DNA of 46,631 bases from Methylobacterium frigidaeris (GTDB lineage Bacteria > Pseudomonadota > Alphaproteobacteria > Rhizobiales > Beijerinckiaceae). Where the stretch lies: positions 15,466-62,096 of the forward strand of contig NZ_BPQJ01000037.1 of NCBI RefSeq assembly GCF_022179185.1. Direction: 5' to 3'. The translations under genes and the position numbers were made by a program. Below, piece after piece: positions 1 to 7,772 of this stretch (the first letter of the stretch is position 1; each line of letters opens with the position of its first letter). The notes under the pieces are model-generated. The model saw only the letters and a program-made list of their open reading frames with translations. It ran no database searches and was not told the origin of the DNA.

Positions 1-69
1 CAAGGATCTCTGGCAAGGATCTCTGGCAAGGATCTCTGGCAAGGATCTCTGGCAAGGATCTCTGGCAAG
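1..69. repeat. 13-bp direct tandem repeat, five copies
   Basis: The window opens with five perfect head-to-tail copies of the 13-mer CAAGGATCTCTGG, followed by a partial sixth copy (CAAG). The unit is not a multiple of three, so an in-frame coding role is unlikely. The array may continue to the left of the window. Between it and the cytochrome gene end at 183 I see no gene. Confidence 0.95.
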
Positions 70-182
70 CCCGGCATCGCCCGGGAGAGGGGATCCCGCG
101 CGTCTTGCTGTTCTCGGACAAGGCGGCCTGCCCGGCCGACCCGGGTGCTGACCCGAGCCGTCTCGAACCGCCCCATACGCCC

Positions 183-734
183 TCACGGCGTCGTCATGTC
201 CGGCCGGGCATCCGGCACGAAGCCGGCCCGGTTCGGCATCGCCACGGCCGGCAAGCGCGCAGCGTCGAGGACAGCGTCCGCCGGCACGATTCCGTTGAGG
301 TGGAGGAGGTAGGCCGAGACTGCGTAGACCTCGGAATCCGACAGGGATTGCGGCGCGTCGAACGGCATCGCGCGGCGCACGTAGTCGAACAGGGTCGTGG
401 CGTAGGGCCAGAAGCTGCCCACCGTGCGCACGGGCTTCGCACTCGCGAGCGTGCCCTGCCCGCCGACCAAGCGGTCTGCCGCCCCGCCCTGCCCGGCCTC
501 GCCGTGGCAGGCGGCGCAGCGGGCGGCGAAGACCGTGCGTCCCTCCGCGACGCTGCCGTGGCCGGGCGGCAGGCCTGCGCCGTCGGGGCGCACGTCGATG
601 TCCCACGCCGCGATCGCGTCCGGCGTCGCGGGTCGGCCGAGGCGGTGGGGGCCGAGGGGGTCGGCCGAGGCCGGGCCGGCGAAGATCAGGCAAACCGCGA
701 GGATGGCGGCTCTCGAGACGGTCTCACGCCACAT
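183..734 (-). CDS. Periplasmic monohaem c-type cytochrome, likely partner of SoxC
   Basis: A 183-residue protein with an N-terminal signal peptide (hydrophobic stretch about residues 8-24, ending near PASA). It has one haem c motif, CAACH, at residues 73-77. Met123 in RAMPF is the likely distal haem ligand, as in SoxD and SorB-type cytochromes. It starts inside the 3' end of the SoxC gene (11-nt overlap), so the two are translationally coupled. Its inferred role is to take electrons from the sulfite dehydrogenase to the respiratory chain in the periplasm. Classical SoxD is about twice this length with two haems, so this is a short monohaem version; the family assignment rests on context and the haem region. 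Confidence 0.85.
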   Translation of the reverse strand: MWRETVSRAAILAVCLIFAGPASADPLGPHRLGRPATPDAIAAWDIDVRPDGAGLPPGHGSVAEGRTVFAARCAACHGEAGQGGAADRLVGGQGTLASAKPVRTVGSFWPYATTLFDYVRRAMPFDAPQSLSDSEVYAVSAYLLHLNGIVPADAVLDAARLPAVAMPNRAGFVPDARPDMTTP

Positions 735-1947
735 GCCGCACGCTCCCGCCGGCCGCGACCTGCCAGCCGTAGACCCCGTTGTAGTGGTAGATCGAGTTCG
801 TGCCGCGGGCGGCGACCAGCGCCTCGCGGGTCGGCTGGCGATAGCCGGTCTCGTCGGTGGCGCGGCTCTGGATCAGGGCCGGACCGCCGTCCCAGCGCCA
901 GGGCAGGCGGAAGCGGGTGAGGCAGCGCGACAGCACCGGCTCCTGCAGGACGGCCGGGCGCCAGGAGGCGCCGCCGTCGACCGAGACCTCGACCCCGGTG
1001 ATGCGGCCCCGCCCCGACCAGGCGAGGCCGGAGATCTCGTAGGCGCCCGGCTCCTTGAGCTGGTGCCCGCCGGACGGAGTGGTGACGACGGACTTCGCCT
1101 CCATGGTGAAGGTGAACTGGCGCGCCGTGCCGTCGGGCATCAGGTCGGTGTATTTCGAGGTCTCTTCCCGGGTCTGGAACGGCCGGTCGCCGAGCTTGAT
1201 CCGGCGCAGCCACTTGATGCTGAGGTTGCCCTCGAGCCCGGGCAGGAACAGCCGCAGGGGATAGCCCTGCTCCGGCCGCAAGGCCTCGCCGTTCTGGGCG
1301 TAGGCCAGGATCGCGCCGTCGAGGGCCGAGAGCGGCAGGCTGCGGGTCATCGCGGCGGCGTCCGCCCCTTCCGCCAGCAGCCAGGAGGCCTCCGGCTTGA
1401 CGCCGACCTCGTCGAGGAGCGTGGCCAGCTCGACGCCGGTCCACTCGGCGCAGCTGAGGAGCCCGTGGGTGTCCTGCACCGTCCAGGCCGGATTGGTGGT
1501 CTGCCAGGCCGGGGTGTTGCCGGAGCATTCGAGGAAGTGCAGCCGCGATACGCTGGGGAAGCGCACGAGGTCGTCCATGGTCAGGATCAAGGGCCGCGCG
1601 ACGAGGCCGTGCACCACCAGGCGGTGCTGCCCGGGGTCGATCGCCGGCACGCCGCCGTGGTGGCGCTCGAAATGCAGCCCGTTCGGGGTGATCGTGCCGT
1701 GGAGGTGCTGGTGCGGCGTGCTGGTCGAGGCGGCGCCCGGGAAGGCCGGGACGGTGCGCGGCTTGCGGGCAAGGCGCTCGAAGGACGAGGGCACGCCGTA
1801 ACCGGGGCTCGCGACGCCCCTGCCCTGCTCGCGGCTCCAGACCGGGACCTGCAGCGGCCCCTCGGCGGCGAGCGCTCCGCCGCTGACGCCGAGCGCTCCG
1901 GCGAGGAAGCTCCGGCGCCCGAAGAGCGGGACGGGGGATGGTGGCAT
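724..1947 (-). CDS. soxC: SoxC-type molybdopterin sulfite dehydrogenase
   Basis: A sulfite oxidase family molybdoenzyme of about 407 residues that oxidises sulfite, or sulfane sulfur in the Sox system, in the periplasm. A twin-arginine signal (GRRSFLAGALG) begins the protein. The molybdenum-ligating cysteine is in HFLECSGN (about residue 141). SoxC hallmarks include TPHQHLHG, GLHFERHHGG, EGADAA, GEALRPEQGYPLR, KWLRRIK, REETSKYTDLMPDG and DETGYRQPT. I prefer ATG at 1947 because AAGGA lies 8 nt upstream; an ATG at 1956 is possible but lacks a ribosome site. It follows the permease remnant by a few bases and overlaps the cytochrome gene. In this locus it probably removes sulfite released by the monooxygenases. 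Confidence 0.9.
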   Translation of the reverse strand: MPPSPVPLFGRRSFLAGALGVSGGALAAEGPLQVPVWSREQGRGVASPGYGVPSSFERLARKPRTVPAFPGAASTSTPHQHLHGTITPNGLHFERHHGGVPAIDPGQHRLVVHGLVARPLILTMDDLVRFPSVSRLHFLECSGNTPAWQTTNPAWTVQDTHGLLSCAEWTGVELATLLDEVGVKPEASWLLAEGADAAAMTRSLPLSALDGAILAYAQNGEALRPEQGYPLRLFLPGLEGNLSIKWLRRIKLGDRPFQTREETSKYTDLMPDGTARQFTFTMEAKSVVTTPSGGHQLKEPGAYEISGLAWSGRGRITGVEVSVDGGASWRPAVLQEPVLSRCLTRFRLPWRWDGGPALIQSRATDETGYRQPTREALVAARGTNSIYHYNGVYGWQVAAGGSVRHVA

Positions 1948-1959
1948 GGAGGACATCCT

Positions 1960-2100
1960 TCAGACGGTGCGCCAGAGAAAGCCGCGGGCCGCGAGCGACG
2001 CGGCGGTGCCATTGAGCAGGAAGCCGACGAGGCCGAGGATCACGACGCCGCGCATCACCACGTCCATCTGGAAGCGCTCGCGCCCGGCGATGATCACGCC
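1960..2100 (-). pseudogene. C-terminal remnant of an ABC transporter permease (SsuC/TauC type)
   Basis: About 46 codons in frame to a stop at 1960 read as the end of a sulfonate/taurine-type permease: GVIIAGRERFQMDVVMRG, a hydrophobic helix ILGLVGFLLNG, then an arginine-rich end with LWRTV. The rest of the gene, about 200 residues, is absent. The fragment begins inside the last codons of the binding-protein remnant upstream. It has no start codon of its own in a sensible context. Together with the remnants at 2094-2564 and 4000-4417 it shows that an ABC importer once belonged to this operon. Confidence 0.65.
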
Positions 2101-2564
2101 CGCGCTGCCTTCTCGCGGCAGCTCTCGACCGGGAGGTCGTCGGCCCGCGGCGACAGGCGCTCAGCGGGGGGCCGGCCGTCGTCATCGGCCCGGACCACTG
2201 CCGCCGGCGCGCCGGATCTCACCCACGGCCCGAACACCGCCTCGCGGTTGGCCTCTTCGGAGGCCCAGGCCGCCGCGCACACGCTCGCCCCGACCACCCG
2301 GGCGACGAGGCCGGGGTGGGCCCGCGCGAAGGCGCCCGCCACGATCAGGCGGTTGCCGGGACCGGCGCGGGGATCGCGTGTCGCGCTGTAGTCGAGGCCG
2401 CCGGCCAGGGGCTCGCTCACCGCCAGCCCCGCGCCCTTGAAGAACACCCATTCGACGGGGATGCCCGGAACGCGGCGGATGCCGCCGGGCACCAGGCCGG
2501 CCGCCGCCGGCAGGGCGGTAAGGAGCAGGACGGCGAGGCCGGCGAGGAGACGCATCGCCCTCAC
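2094..2564 (-). pseudogene. Internally deleted sulfonate-type ABC substrate-binding protein
   Basis: An open frame of 156 codons with a convincing signal peptide (about residues 1-22) and an SsuA-like segment, VEWVFFKGAGLAVSEPLAGG. It then jumps straight to the C-terminal lobe pattern (NRLIVAGAFARAHPGLVARVV, WASEEANREAVF, AERLSP). Intact members are about 330-350 residues; here the central region that completes the ligand cleft and the last 30 or so residues are missing. The start codon overlaps the stop of the monooxygenase upstream (ATGA), as in an intact operon. It is open but is unlikely to bind a ligand, so I call it a decayed gene; a short functional derivative cannot be excluded. Confidence 0.65.
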
Positions 2565-3916
2565 TCCGCTGCCTCGCGGGCCGGGGAGCGAGGCGCCTTG
2601 TGGACCGGCTTCGGCAGGCCGAGATGGTCGCGCAGGGTCCGGCCCTCGTAGGCCTCGCGGAATAGGCCGCGGCGTCGCAGCTCGGGCACGACGTGGGCGA
2701 TGAAGTCCTCGAGCCCGCCGGGCAGGTAGGGCGCCATCACGTTGAAGCCGTCGGCGCCTTCCGCCCGGAAGCGCTCCTCGAGCTGGTCGGCGATCTGAGC
2801 GGCGGTGCCGACCACCTGCCAGTGGCCCCGCGCCCCCGCGATGGCGAGGTAGAGCTCCCGGATCGTCAGGTTGTCGCGCCGCGCCCGCTCGATCAGGAGC
2901 TTCTGGCGGCTCTTCGGCCCGTTGGTCTCGGGCAGGTCCGGCAGCGGCCCGTCGAGGTCGTGGCCGCTGAGATCGGCGCCGCCGAGCGTGGTCGAGAGGA
3001 GGCTCAGGCCCACCACCGGATGGATGCGCTCCTGCAGCACCGCGAACTTCTCCCGCGCCTCCTCCTCGGTGCGGCCGACGACCGGAAAGATGCCCGGCAT
3101 GATCTTGAGGTGGTCGGGGTCGCGGCCGTAGCGCGACAGGCGCCCCTTCACGTCGGCGTAGAAGGCCTGCGCTTCCTGCAAGGTCACCTGCGCGGTGAAG
3201 ATCGCCTCGGCGGTGGCGGCGGCCAGCTCCTTGCCGTCCTCCGAGGAGCCGGCCTGGACGACGACCGGGTGCCCCTGGGCTGAACGCGCCACGTTGAGGG
3301 GCCCGCGGACCCGGAAGTGCCGGCCGTGATGGTGCAGGACGTGGAGCTTGTCCGGGTCAAAGAACCGGCCGGATTCGGGATCGCGCAGGAAGGCGTCGTC
3401 CTCCCACGAGTTCCACAGGCCGGCGACCACCTCGGCGAATTCCCGCGCCCGGTCGTAGCGGTCGGCATGCGCCGCGTGCCGCTCGGCGTTGAAGTTCTGC
3501 GCCTCCGACTCGCTCGACGAGGTGACGAGGTTCCAGCCCGCCCGGCCGCCGCTGAGGAGGTCGAGGGAGGCGAACTTGCGGGCGAGGTTGAACGGCTCGT
3601 TGAAGCTCGTGGATGCCGTCGCGATGAGGCCGATGCGCTCGGTCACCACCGAGAGGGCGGAGAGCAGGGTCAGGGGCTCGAAGCTCGCCGCCCGCGAGGT
3701 GTGGCTGAGCGAGGCGACGTTGGTGTCGCGCACCCCTGAGGAATCGGCGAGGAACACCGCGTCGAAGGCGGCCGACTCGGCGAGGCGTGCGAGCCGCACG
3801 AAGTGGTCGAGGCTGACATGGGCGTCGGGCCGCCCGTCCGGATGCCGCCAGGCCGCCACGTGGTGGCCGTCGGTCATCAGGAAGGCGCCGAGCTTCATCT
3901 GTCGGGGTTGGGCCAT
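2561..3916 (-). CDS. LLM-class FMN-dependent monooxygenase, NtaA/SnaA/DszA family
   Basis: A 451-residue luciferase-like TIM-barrel monooxygenase of the nitrilotriacetate monooxygenase A / DszA group. These enzymes use FMNH2 and O2 and need a separate flavin reductase. Family marks: KLGAFLMTDGHHVAAWRHP near the N-terminus, EPLTLLSALS, NEPFNLARKFASLDLLSGGRAGWNLVTS (flavin region, about residues 105-135), WEDDAFLRD, GHPVVVQAGSSEDG and a C-terminal RTLRDHLGLP. An AGGAG site lies 9 nt before ATG 3916. It is a close paralogue of the enzyme at 4427-5788. The neighbouring sulfonate-type transporter remnants and soxC suggest an organosulfur substrate; the exact compound cannot be read from the sequence. 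Confidence 0.9.
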   Translation of the reverse strand: MAQPRQMKLGAFLMTDGHHVAAWRHPDGRPDAHVSLDHFVRLARLAESAAFDAVFLADSSGVRDTNVASLSHTSRAASFEPLTLLSALSVVTERIGLIATASTSFNEPFNLARKFASLDLLSGGRAGWNLVTSSSESEAQNFNAERHAAHADRYDRAREFAEVVAGLWNSWEDDAFLRDPESGRFFDPDKLHVLHHHGRHFRVRGPLNVARSAQGHPVVVQAGSSEDGKELAAATAEAIFTAQVTLQEAQAFYADVKGRLSRYGRDPDHLKIMPGIFPVVGRTEEEAREKFAVLQERIHPVVGLSLLSTTLGGADLSGHDLDGPLPDLPETNGPKSRQKLLIERARRDNLTIRELYLAIAGARGHWQVVGTAAQIADQLEERFRAEGADGFNVMAPYLPGGLEDFIAHVVPELRRRGLFREAYEGRTLRDHLGLPKPVHKAPRSPAREAAE

Positions 3917-3999
3917 GGCACAGGCTCCTGAGACGAGGGATCAGGCCGAGCGGACGGCGAGCGGCAGAACGGCGCCCGGCGTCCCGGACGGGCGCGGCT

Positions 4000-4417
4000 T
4001 GGGGACTTGAGCCCTGCGTCGCCTCGAGCCGGTCGAGGATCGCGTGGCGCAACTGCGCCAGCGCGGGATCGCGCCGGTCCCGGGGCTTTTCGGCCGGGAC
4101 GTCCAGGATCCCGGCGATTCGGCCCGGTCGCGGGGCCATCACCGCGACCGGGTCGCCGAGCCGCAGGGCGTCGTCGACGTCGTGGATGACGAGGAGCGCG
4201 GTGATGCCCTCGCGGGCGCAGATCCGCTGCAGCTCGTCCTGGAGCCGCGCGCGGGTGAGCGCGTCGAGGGCGCCGAACGGCTCGTCGAGCAGGAACATGC
4301 CCGCCCGGTCGACGAGGCCGCGGGCAATGGAATGGCGGCGCGCTGCGCCGTGCCGCCGGAGAGCTGGCGCGGATAGGCCTTCCCGAACCCCAACAGGCCG
4401 ACGTGGCTGTCCGGCAT
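4000..4417 (-). pseudogene. Frameshifted, 5'-truncated ABC transporter ATPase (SsuB/TauB type)
   Basis: The fragment starts abruptly at the helical subdomain (VGLLGFGKAYPRQLSGG), so the Walker A half is missing. After the signature motif the frame is broken by a tandem duplication of a 5-nt unit: on the plus strand AATGG occurs twice at 4326-4335. In the restored frame the protein continues with ARGLVDRAGMFLLDEPFGALD, HDVDDALRLGD and PRPGRI, which are the Walker B, switch and C-terminal parts. Removing one copy of the duplication restores AIARGL exactly. It lies directly after the stop of the monooxygenase at 4427. Not functional as an ATPase. Confidence 0.85.
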
Positions 4418-4426
4418 GGCGTCCTC

Positions 4427-5788
4427 TCACTCGGCCGCTTCGCGCTCGGGCGCGGCGTGAACGCGGTGGGGAGGGCGGCGCAGACCGAGATGCTCGCGCA
4501 GGGTCCGGCCGGCGTATTCGGTCCGGAACAGGCCGCGGCGCTGCAATTCGGGGATCAGCAGCGTCGCCACGTCGTCGAGCCCGGTCGGCAGCACCGGCGG
4601 CATGATGTTGAAGCCGTCGGCGCCGTAGGCCTCGAAGCGCTCCTGGAGCGCGTCGGCGACATCCTGGGCGGTGCCGACCAGCGTCCAGTGCCCGCGGGCC
4701 CCGGCAATGCGCAGGTACAGGTCGCGGATCGACAGATTCTCGCGCCGTGCGAGCGCCACCAGCAGGGCCTGCCGGCTCTTGCCCCCGTTCGTCTCCGGCA
4801 CGTCGGGCACCGGCCCGTCCTCGGGGTAGCCCGAGAGGTCGACCCCGAGCATCCGCTCGAGGAGCGAGCGGCCGACCACCGGATGGACCAGCGCCTGCAT
4901 GGCGTCGTACTTCGTCTGCGCCTCGTCCCGCGTGCGGCCGAGGAACGGCATCGCGCCCGGCATGATCTTGAGTTCGTCCGGCGCCCGACCATGGCGGGGA
5001 AGCCGCCCCTTCACGTCGGCGTAGAACGCGACCGCGTCCTCCAGCGTGACTTGCGCGGTGAAGATCACCTCGGCCGTGCGGGCGGCGAGCGCCTTGCCGG
5101 CCTCGGAAGAGCCGGCCTGCACCACCACCGGGTGCCCTTGCGGCGGGCGCGGGACGTTGAGGGGACCGCGGACCGAGAAGTGCTCGCCCCGGTGGCCGAG
5201 CACGTGGAGCTTGCCGGGATCGAAGAACAGGCCCTCGTCCTTGTCGCGGACGAAGGCGTCGTCCTCGTAGGTGTCCCACAGCCCCGTGACGACGTCGACG
5301 AACTCCGCCGCCCGGGCGTAGCGGCGGGCATGGGCGAGGTGGGCGTCGCGGCCGAAATTCCACGCCTCGCGCTCGTCGGCCGAGGTGACGAGGTTCCAGC
5401 CGGCCCGGCCGCCGCTCAGGTGATCGAGGGAGGCGAACTTGCGCGCGACGTGGAACGGCTCGTTGTAGGTGGTCGATGCAGTGGCCACGAGGCCGATGCG
5501 CTCGGTCACCGCCGAGAGATGCGAGAGCAGGGTCAGCGGCTCGAACTGGCCGACGTAGCGGGTCGCCGTGCGGCTCAGCGCGTCGATGTCGTCGCCCCGG
5601 ATGCTCACGCCGTCGGCGAGGAAGATCAGGTCGAACTTCGCCGCCTCCGCGACCTGCGCGAGGTGCCGGTAATGCGCGGCGTCGGTTCCGGCAGCGGCCG
5701 TGGCGTCCGGATGCCGCCAGGCAGCGACGTGGTGTCCGCCGGGATACAGGAAGGCACCCAGGTGCAGGGTGTCGTCGCGACGCGCCAT
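4427..5788 (-). CDS. LLM-class FMN-dependent monooxygenase, NtaA/SnaA/DszA family
   Basis: A 453-residue flavin monooxygenase, paralogous to the 2561-3916 protein along its whole length. Shared marks are LHLGAFLYPGGHHVAAWRHP, EPLTLLSHLS, NEPFHVARKFASLDHLSGGRAGWNLVTS, YEDDAFVRD, GHPVVVQAGSSEAG, PETNGGKSRQ and TLREHLGLRR. It should use reduced FMN from a partner reductase; the only one in the window is at 10253-10834. It is the first gene of the minus-strand operon running through the ABC remnants to soxC. It diverges from the Rrf2 regulator gene, with an AT-rich candidate control region at 5855-5886 between them. Substrate unknown; an organosulfur compound is inferred from context. Confidence 0.9.
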   Translation of the reverse strand: MARRDDTLHLGAFLYPGGHHVAAWRHPDATAAAGTDAAHYRHLAQVAEAAKFDLIFLADGVSIRGDDIDALSRTATRYVGQFEPLTLLSHLSAVTERIGLVATASTTYNEPFHVARKFASLDHLSGGRAGWNLVTSADEREAWNFGRDAHLAHARRYARAAEFVDVVTGLWDTYEDDAFVRDKDEGLFFDPGKLHVLGHRGEHFSVRGPLNVPRPPQGHPVVVQAGSSEAGKALAARTAEVIFTAQVTLEDAVAFYADVKGRLPRHGRAPDELKIMPGAMPFLGRTRDEAQTKYDAMQALVHPVVGRSLLERMLGVDLSGYPEDGPVPDVPETNGGKSRQALLVALARRENLSIRDLYLRIAGARGHWTLVGTAQDVADALQERFEAYGADGFNIMPPVLPTGLDDVATLLIPELQRRGLFRTEYAGRTLREHLGLRRPPHRVHAAPEREAAE

Positions 5789-5854
5789 GCCGTCAGCCTC
5801 GCACTGTCGAAATCCGGCAGCAGCCCACCGGTCATGCGCTTCTCGTCGTTTCCG

Positions 5855-5886
5855 TCTATTTAGTCAATAATTTTTGTGTACTATAG
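5855..5886. promoter_or_regulatory. Candidate Rrf2-regulator site and divergent promoter
   Basis: An AT-rich island in the 273-bp divergent gap contains TCTATTTAGTCAA (5855-5867) and ACTATAG (5880-5886). Read on the minus strand this gives a TTGACT -35-like box toward the monooxygenase at 5788. The same two words occur at 14773-14785 and 14785-14791. Rrf2-family sites of the IscR type are built from ATAG and TTGAC half-sites, so control by the adjacent Rrf2 protein is a reasonable inference. The rest of the 5789-6061 gap shows no gene. Confidence 0.45.
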
Positions 5887-6061
5887 CAGGAGCCGTGCCG
5901 GCGATGCGTCCGTCGCACCCGACCCAACCAGTCGGTGCGCCGCGGCCGCGGCCCAGCCGGAAGTCTACCGGACCGGTCGACAAATCCCCATCTCTCCGGC
6001 ACCGCTTGCCGGCGACGGCCTCCTCCCGCTCTCACCCGCTCGCGCATCACGCAGGACGACG

Positions 6062-6514
6062 ATGCTGACCAACAAGGGCAAGTACGGCCTCAAGGCGATG
6101 GTCCACCTCGCCGGGCTGCCCCCGGGCGCCCGCATCGGCGTCGCCGAGATCGCCGAGGCGCACCGGATCCCGAAAAAATTCCTCGATGCGATCCTCGGCG
6201 ACCTGCGCAATGCCGGCTTCGTGCACAGCAAGAAAGGGCCAGGGGGCGGCTACGCCCTGGCCCGGCCGGCCGAGGAGATCCGCATCGGTCACGTCGTACG
6301 GGCCCTCGACGGCCCTCTGGCGCCGCTCCCCTGCGCCAGCCGCACGGCCTACCGCCCCTGCGAGGATTGCGCCGACGAGGCAGCCTGTTCGGTGCGCCTC
6401 GCCATGCTGGCGGTCCGCAACAGCATCGCGGGCATCCTTGACAACCTGACCCTGGAACAGATGCGGGCGATGCCGCAGACGGAGGCCGAGGCGAGCCTCA
6501 CCTACCACATCTGA
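6062..6514 (+). CDS. Rrf2-family transcriptional regulator with a four-cysteine cluster
   Basis: A 150-residue Rrf2 winged-helix regulator. The N-terminus is typical (MLTNKGKYGLKAMVHLA), followed by the recognition helix region IPKKFLDAILGDLRNAG and the wing KKGPGGGYALARPAEEI. Cysteines 91, 100, 103 and 109 (C-X8-C-X2-C-X5-C) could bind an Fe-S cluster, as in IscR and NsrR, though the spacing differs from IscR. I chose ATG 6062 because homology begins there and AGGA precedes it; the longer open frame upstream is an artefact. Rrf2 members such as CymR control sulfur assimilation, which fits its place at the divergent head of the monooxygenase operon. Its 3' end overlaps the convergent FAD gene by 17 bp. 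Confidence 0.9.
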   Translation: MLTNKGKYGLKAMVHLAGLPPGARIGVAEIAEAHRIPKKFLDAILGDLRNAGFVHSKKGPGGGYALARPAEEIRIGHVVRALDGPLAPLPCASRTAYRPCEDCADEAACSVRLAMLAVRNSIAGILDNLTLEQMRAMPQTEAEASLTYHI

Positions 6515-7490
6515 GCGCCGCGTCCTCTCGCGCCGGGCCCTGTGCCTCGGCCGACGCGATGACCGGCGCGACGACCCCCTCCCCGACGCGCCCGGCGAGC
6601 CAGGCGCAGGCGGCGTCGAGGTCGAGGAGGCGCGGCGCCGCGTAGGGCATCAGGTCCGCTGGATGGCCGGCGAACACCCGGTCGGCCGCCCCCGGCGCGA
6701 CGGCGAGGCCGCTGGCGCGCGGCAGCATCAGGCCGCGCACGACGAGGTCGCGCAGGAGGGCGCTCGGCCTCGGCGCATCGCGGCGCGGCGCTGGGCCGGC
6801 GTCACCGCCGCCCAGGATGCGGTCCCAGGCCCGTCGGCCGTGGCGCAGCAGGCGCTCGCGCGCCTCGTCGGGCAGATCGTGCCAGAGGGCCGGGGCGCTC
6901 AGGCGCAGGCCCGCCAGAGCCTCGCCGGTGCCGACGCCGCGGTCTTCCGCCTCCCGCACCAGCGCCCGGAGGGCACGCACCAGGGCAGCGGCGCCAGTCC
7001 CGAGGGGCAGGTCGGCCGGGTCGAGCCGCAGGGCGCGGCCGGAAACGGCCTCCTCGCGTGGCGCCCCGCCCGGGGCCGGCGGCTGCAGAGCGAAGGCCAG
7101 GACCGCGGCGCGCCCGAGATAGGTGGTGCCATCGGCCGTCCGCGCCGCCACGCCCTGCGGGGTGGGAGCGACGGACAAGCAGGTGGTCTCGGCGACGTGG
7201 AGACGCCCCGCATGCTGCTGCAGCGCCTCGACGAGGTGCAGGGGTTCCGCCGGCAGCGAGCCGGTCTCCGCCGCGAGCAGGGCCGCGAACTCGCCGCGGC
7301 GCAGGCGGCGACAGCGGGGGCCTTGCGCCTCGATCACGGTGACCTGCACCCGGGCCTCGCGGCGCAGCAGGTGGGAGGCCAGCCCCAAGCCACTCGCGCT
7401 CGCACCGATCACCAGGACGTGGCGGCCGCGGGACGCCGGTGCGGGCCCGGTATCCCGGAGGCTGGTTCCTGTGTGCTGCGTATCCGGCAT
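6498..7490 (-). CDS. FAD/NAD(P)-binding protein, reduced paralogue of 21323-22708
   Basis: About 330 residues. A Rossmann dinucleotide-binding start (HVLVIGASASGLGLASHLL) is followed by weakly conserved sequence. The middle and end align by eye with the 461-residue protein at 21323: LWHDLPDEARERLLRH against LWRSLPAAERARFLRH, and LLRDLVVRGLMLPRASGL against LLRRLVVRGLARPDAFGL. It lacks the GRGLAYGTDAPAHLLN stretch and the second nucleotide-binding region of that paralogue. ATG 7490 is preferred; the open frame extends to 7586 but that would cover the palindromic control site. It may be a decayed or specialised oxidoreductase. It faces the binding-protein gene at 7773. Confidence 0.6.
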   Translation of the reverse strand: MPDTQHTGTSLRDTGPAPASRGRHVLVIGASASGLGLASHLLRREARVQVTVIEAQGPRCRRLRRGEFAALLAAETGSLPAEPLHLVEALQQHAGRLHVAETTCLSVAPTPQGVAARTADGTTYLGRAAVLAFALQPPAPGGAPREEAVSGRALRLDPADLPLGTGAAALVRALRALVREAEDRGVGTGEALAGLRLSAPALWHDLPDEARERLLRHGRRAWDRILGGGDAGPAPRRDAPRPSALLRDLVVRGLMLPRASGLAVAPGAADRVFAGHPADLMPYAAPRLLDLDAACAWLAGRVGEGVVAPVIASAEAQGPAREDAALRCGR

Positions 7491-7555
7491 CGATCGGTCC
7501 CCGGCACGGTTGGCAGGCTCTCTTGGGACGCCAGTCTCTCCGCACCACGCTGGCC

Positions 7556-7586
7556 GGTCAACGAGAATGTTCTTTTTACAGAACAT
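7556..7586 (-). promoter_or_regulatory. 20-bp palindromic operator abutting a -35 box (site 1)
   Basis: Positions 7567-7586 hold a 20-bp inverted repeat with arms ATGTTCTT and a CAGAACAT partner around TTTA. On the minus strand, 5 nt after it (TCTCG), lies TTGACC (7561-7556), a good -35 box for the FAD gene starting at 7490. The same palindrome, spacer length and TTGAC recur at 19057-19087. It is probably the binding site of a dimeric regulator acting next to RNA polymerase. Confidence 0.7.
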
Positions 7587-7715
7587 CCTGACAAGGAATT
7601 ATCTGCTGTCTCCGGCATATTGCATAGAAAATAGCGGGCAATATCCCTGATTTCAGCGCATCTTACCCAGCAATCCAATCGCGCACCAATCAACCCGACT
7701 CTGGCTTTCCGTTGT

Positions 7716-7735
7716 ATGTTCTTTTAAAAGAACAT
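7716..7735. promoter_or_regulatory. 20-bp perfect palindromic operator (site 2)
   Basis: ATGTTCTTTTAAAAGAACAT is a perfect 20-bp palindrome 37 bp before the start of the binding-protein gene at 7773. It matches site 1 and the groESL site in both arms and in length. No clear TTGAC follows it here (CTGCCAAATC), so its position relative to the promoter may differ. The gap between 7586 and 7716 is otherwise AT-richer than the genes and shows no coding potential. Confidence 0.75.
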
Positions 7736-7772
7736 CTGCCAAATCCCCTCGCATTCCTGGAGCGTCCGCGTC

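Noticed and set aside
1..69. CRISPR array
   Set aside because: The 13-bp units are contiguous with no spacers, and no cas genes are present.
3357..5363. A 668-codon open frame on the minus strand
   Set aside because: It is a shadow frame across two monooxygenase genes. Only its middle part, 4000-4330, carries real homology (the frameshifted ATPase).
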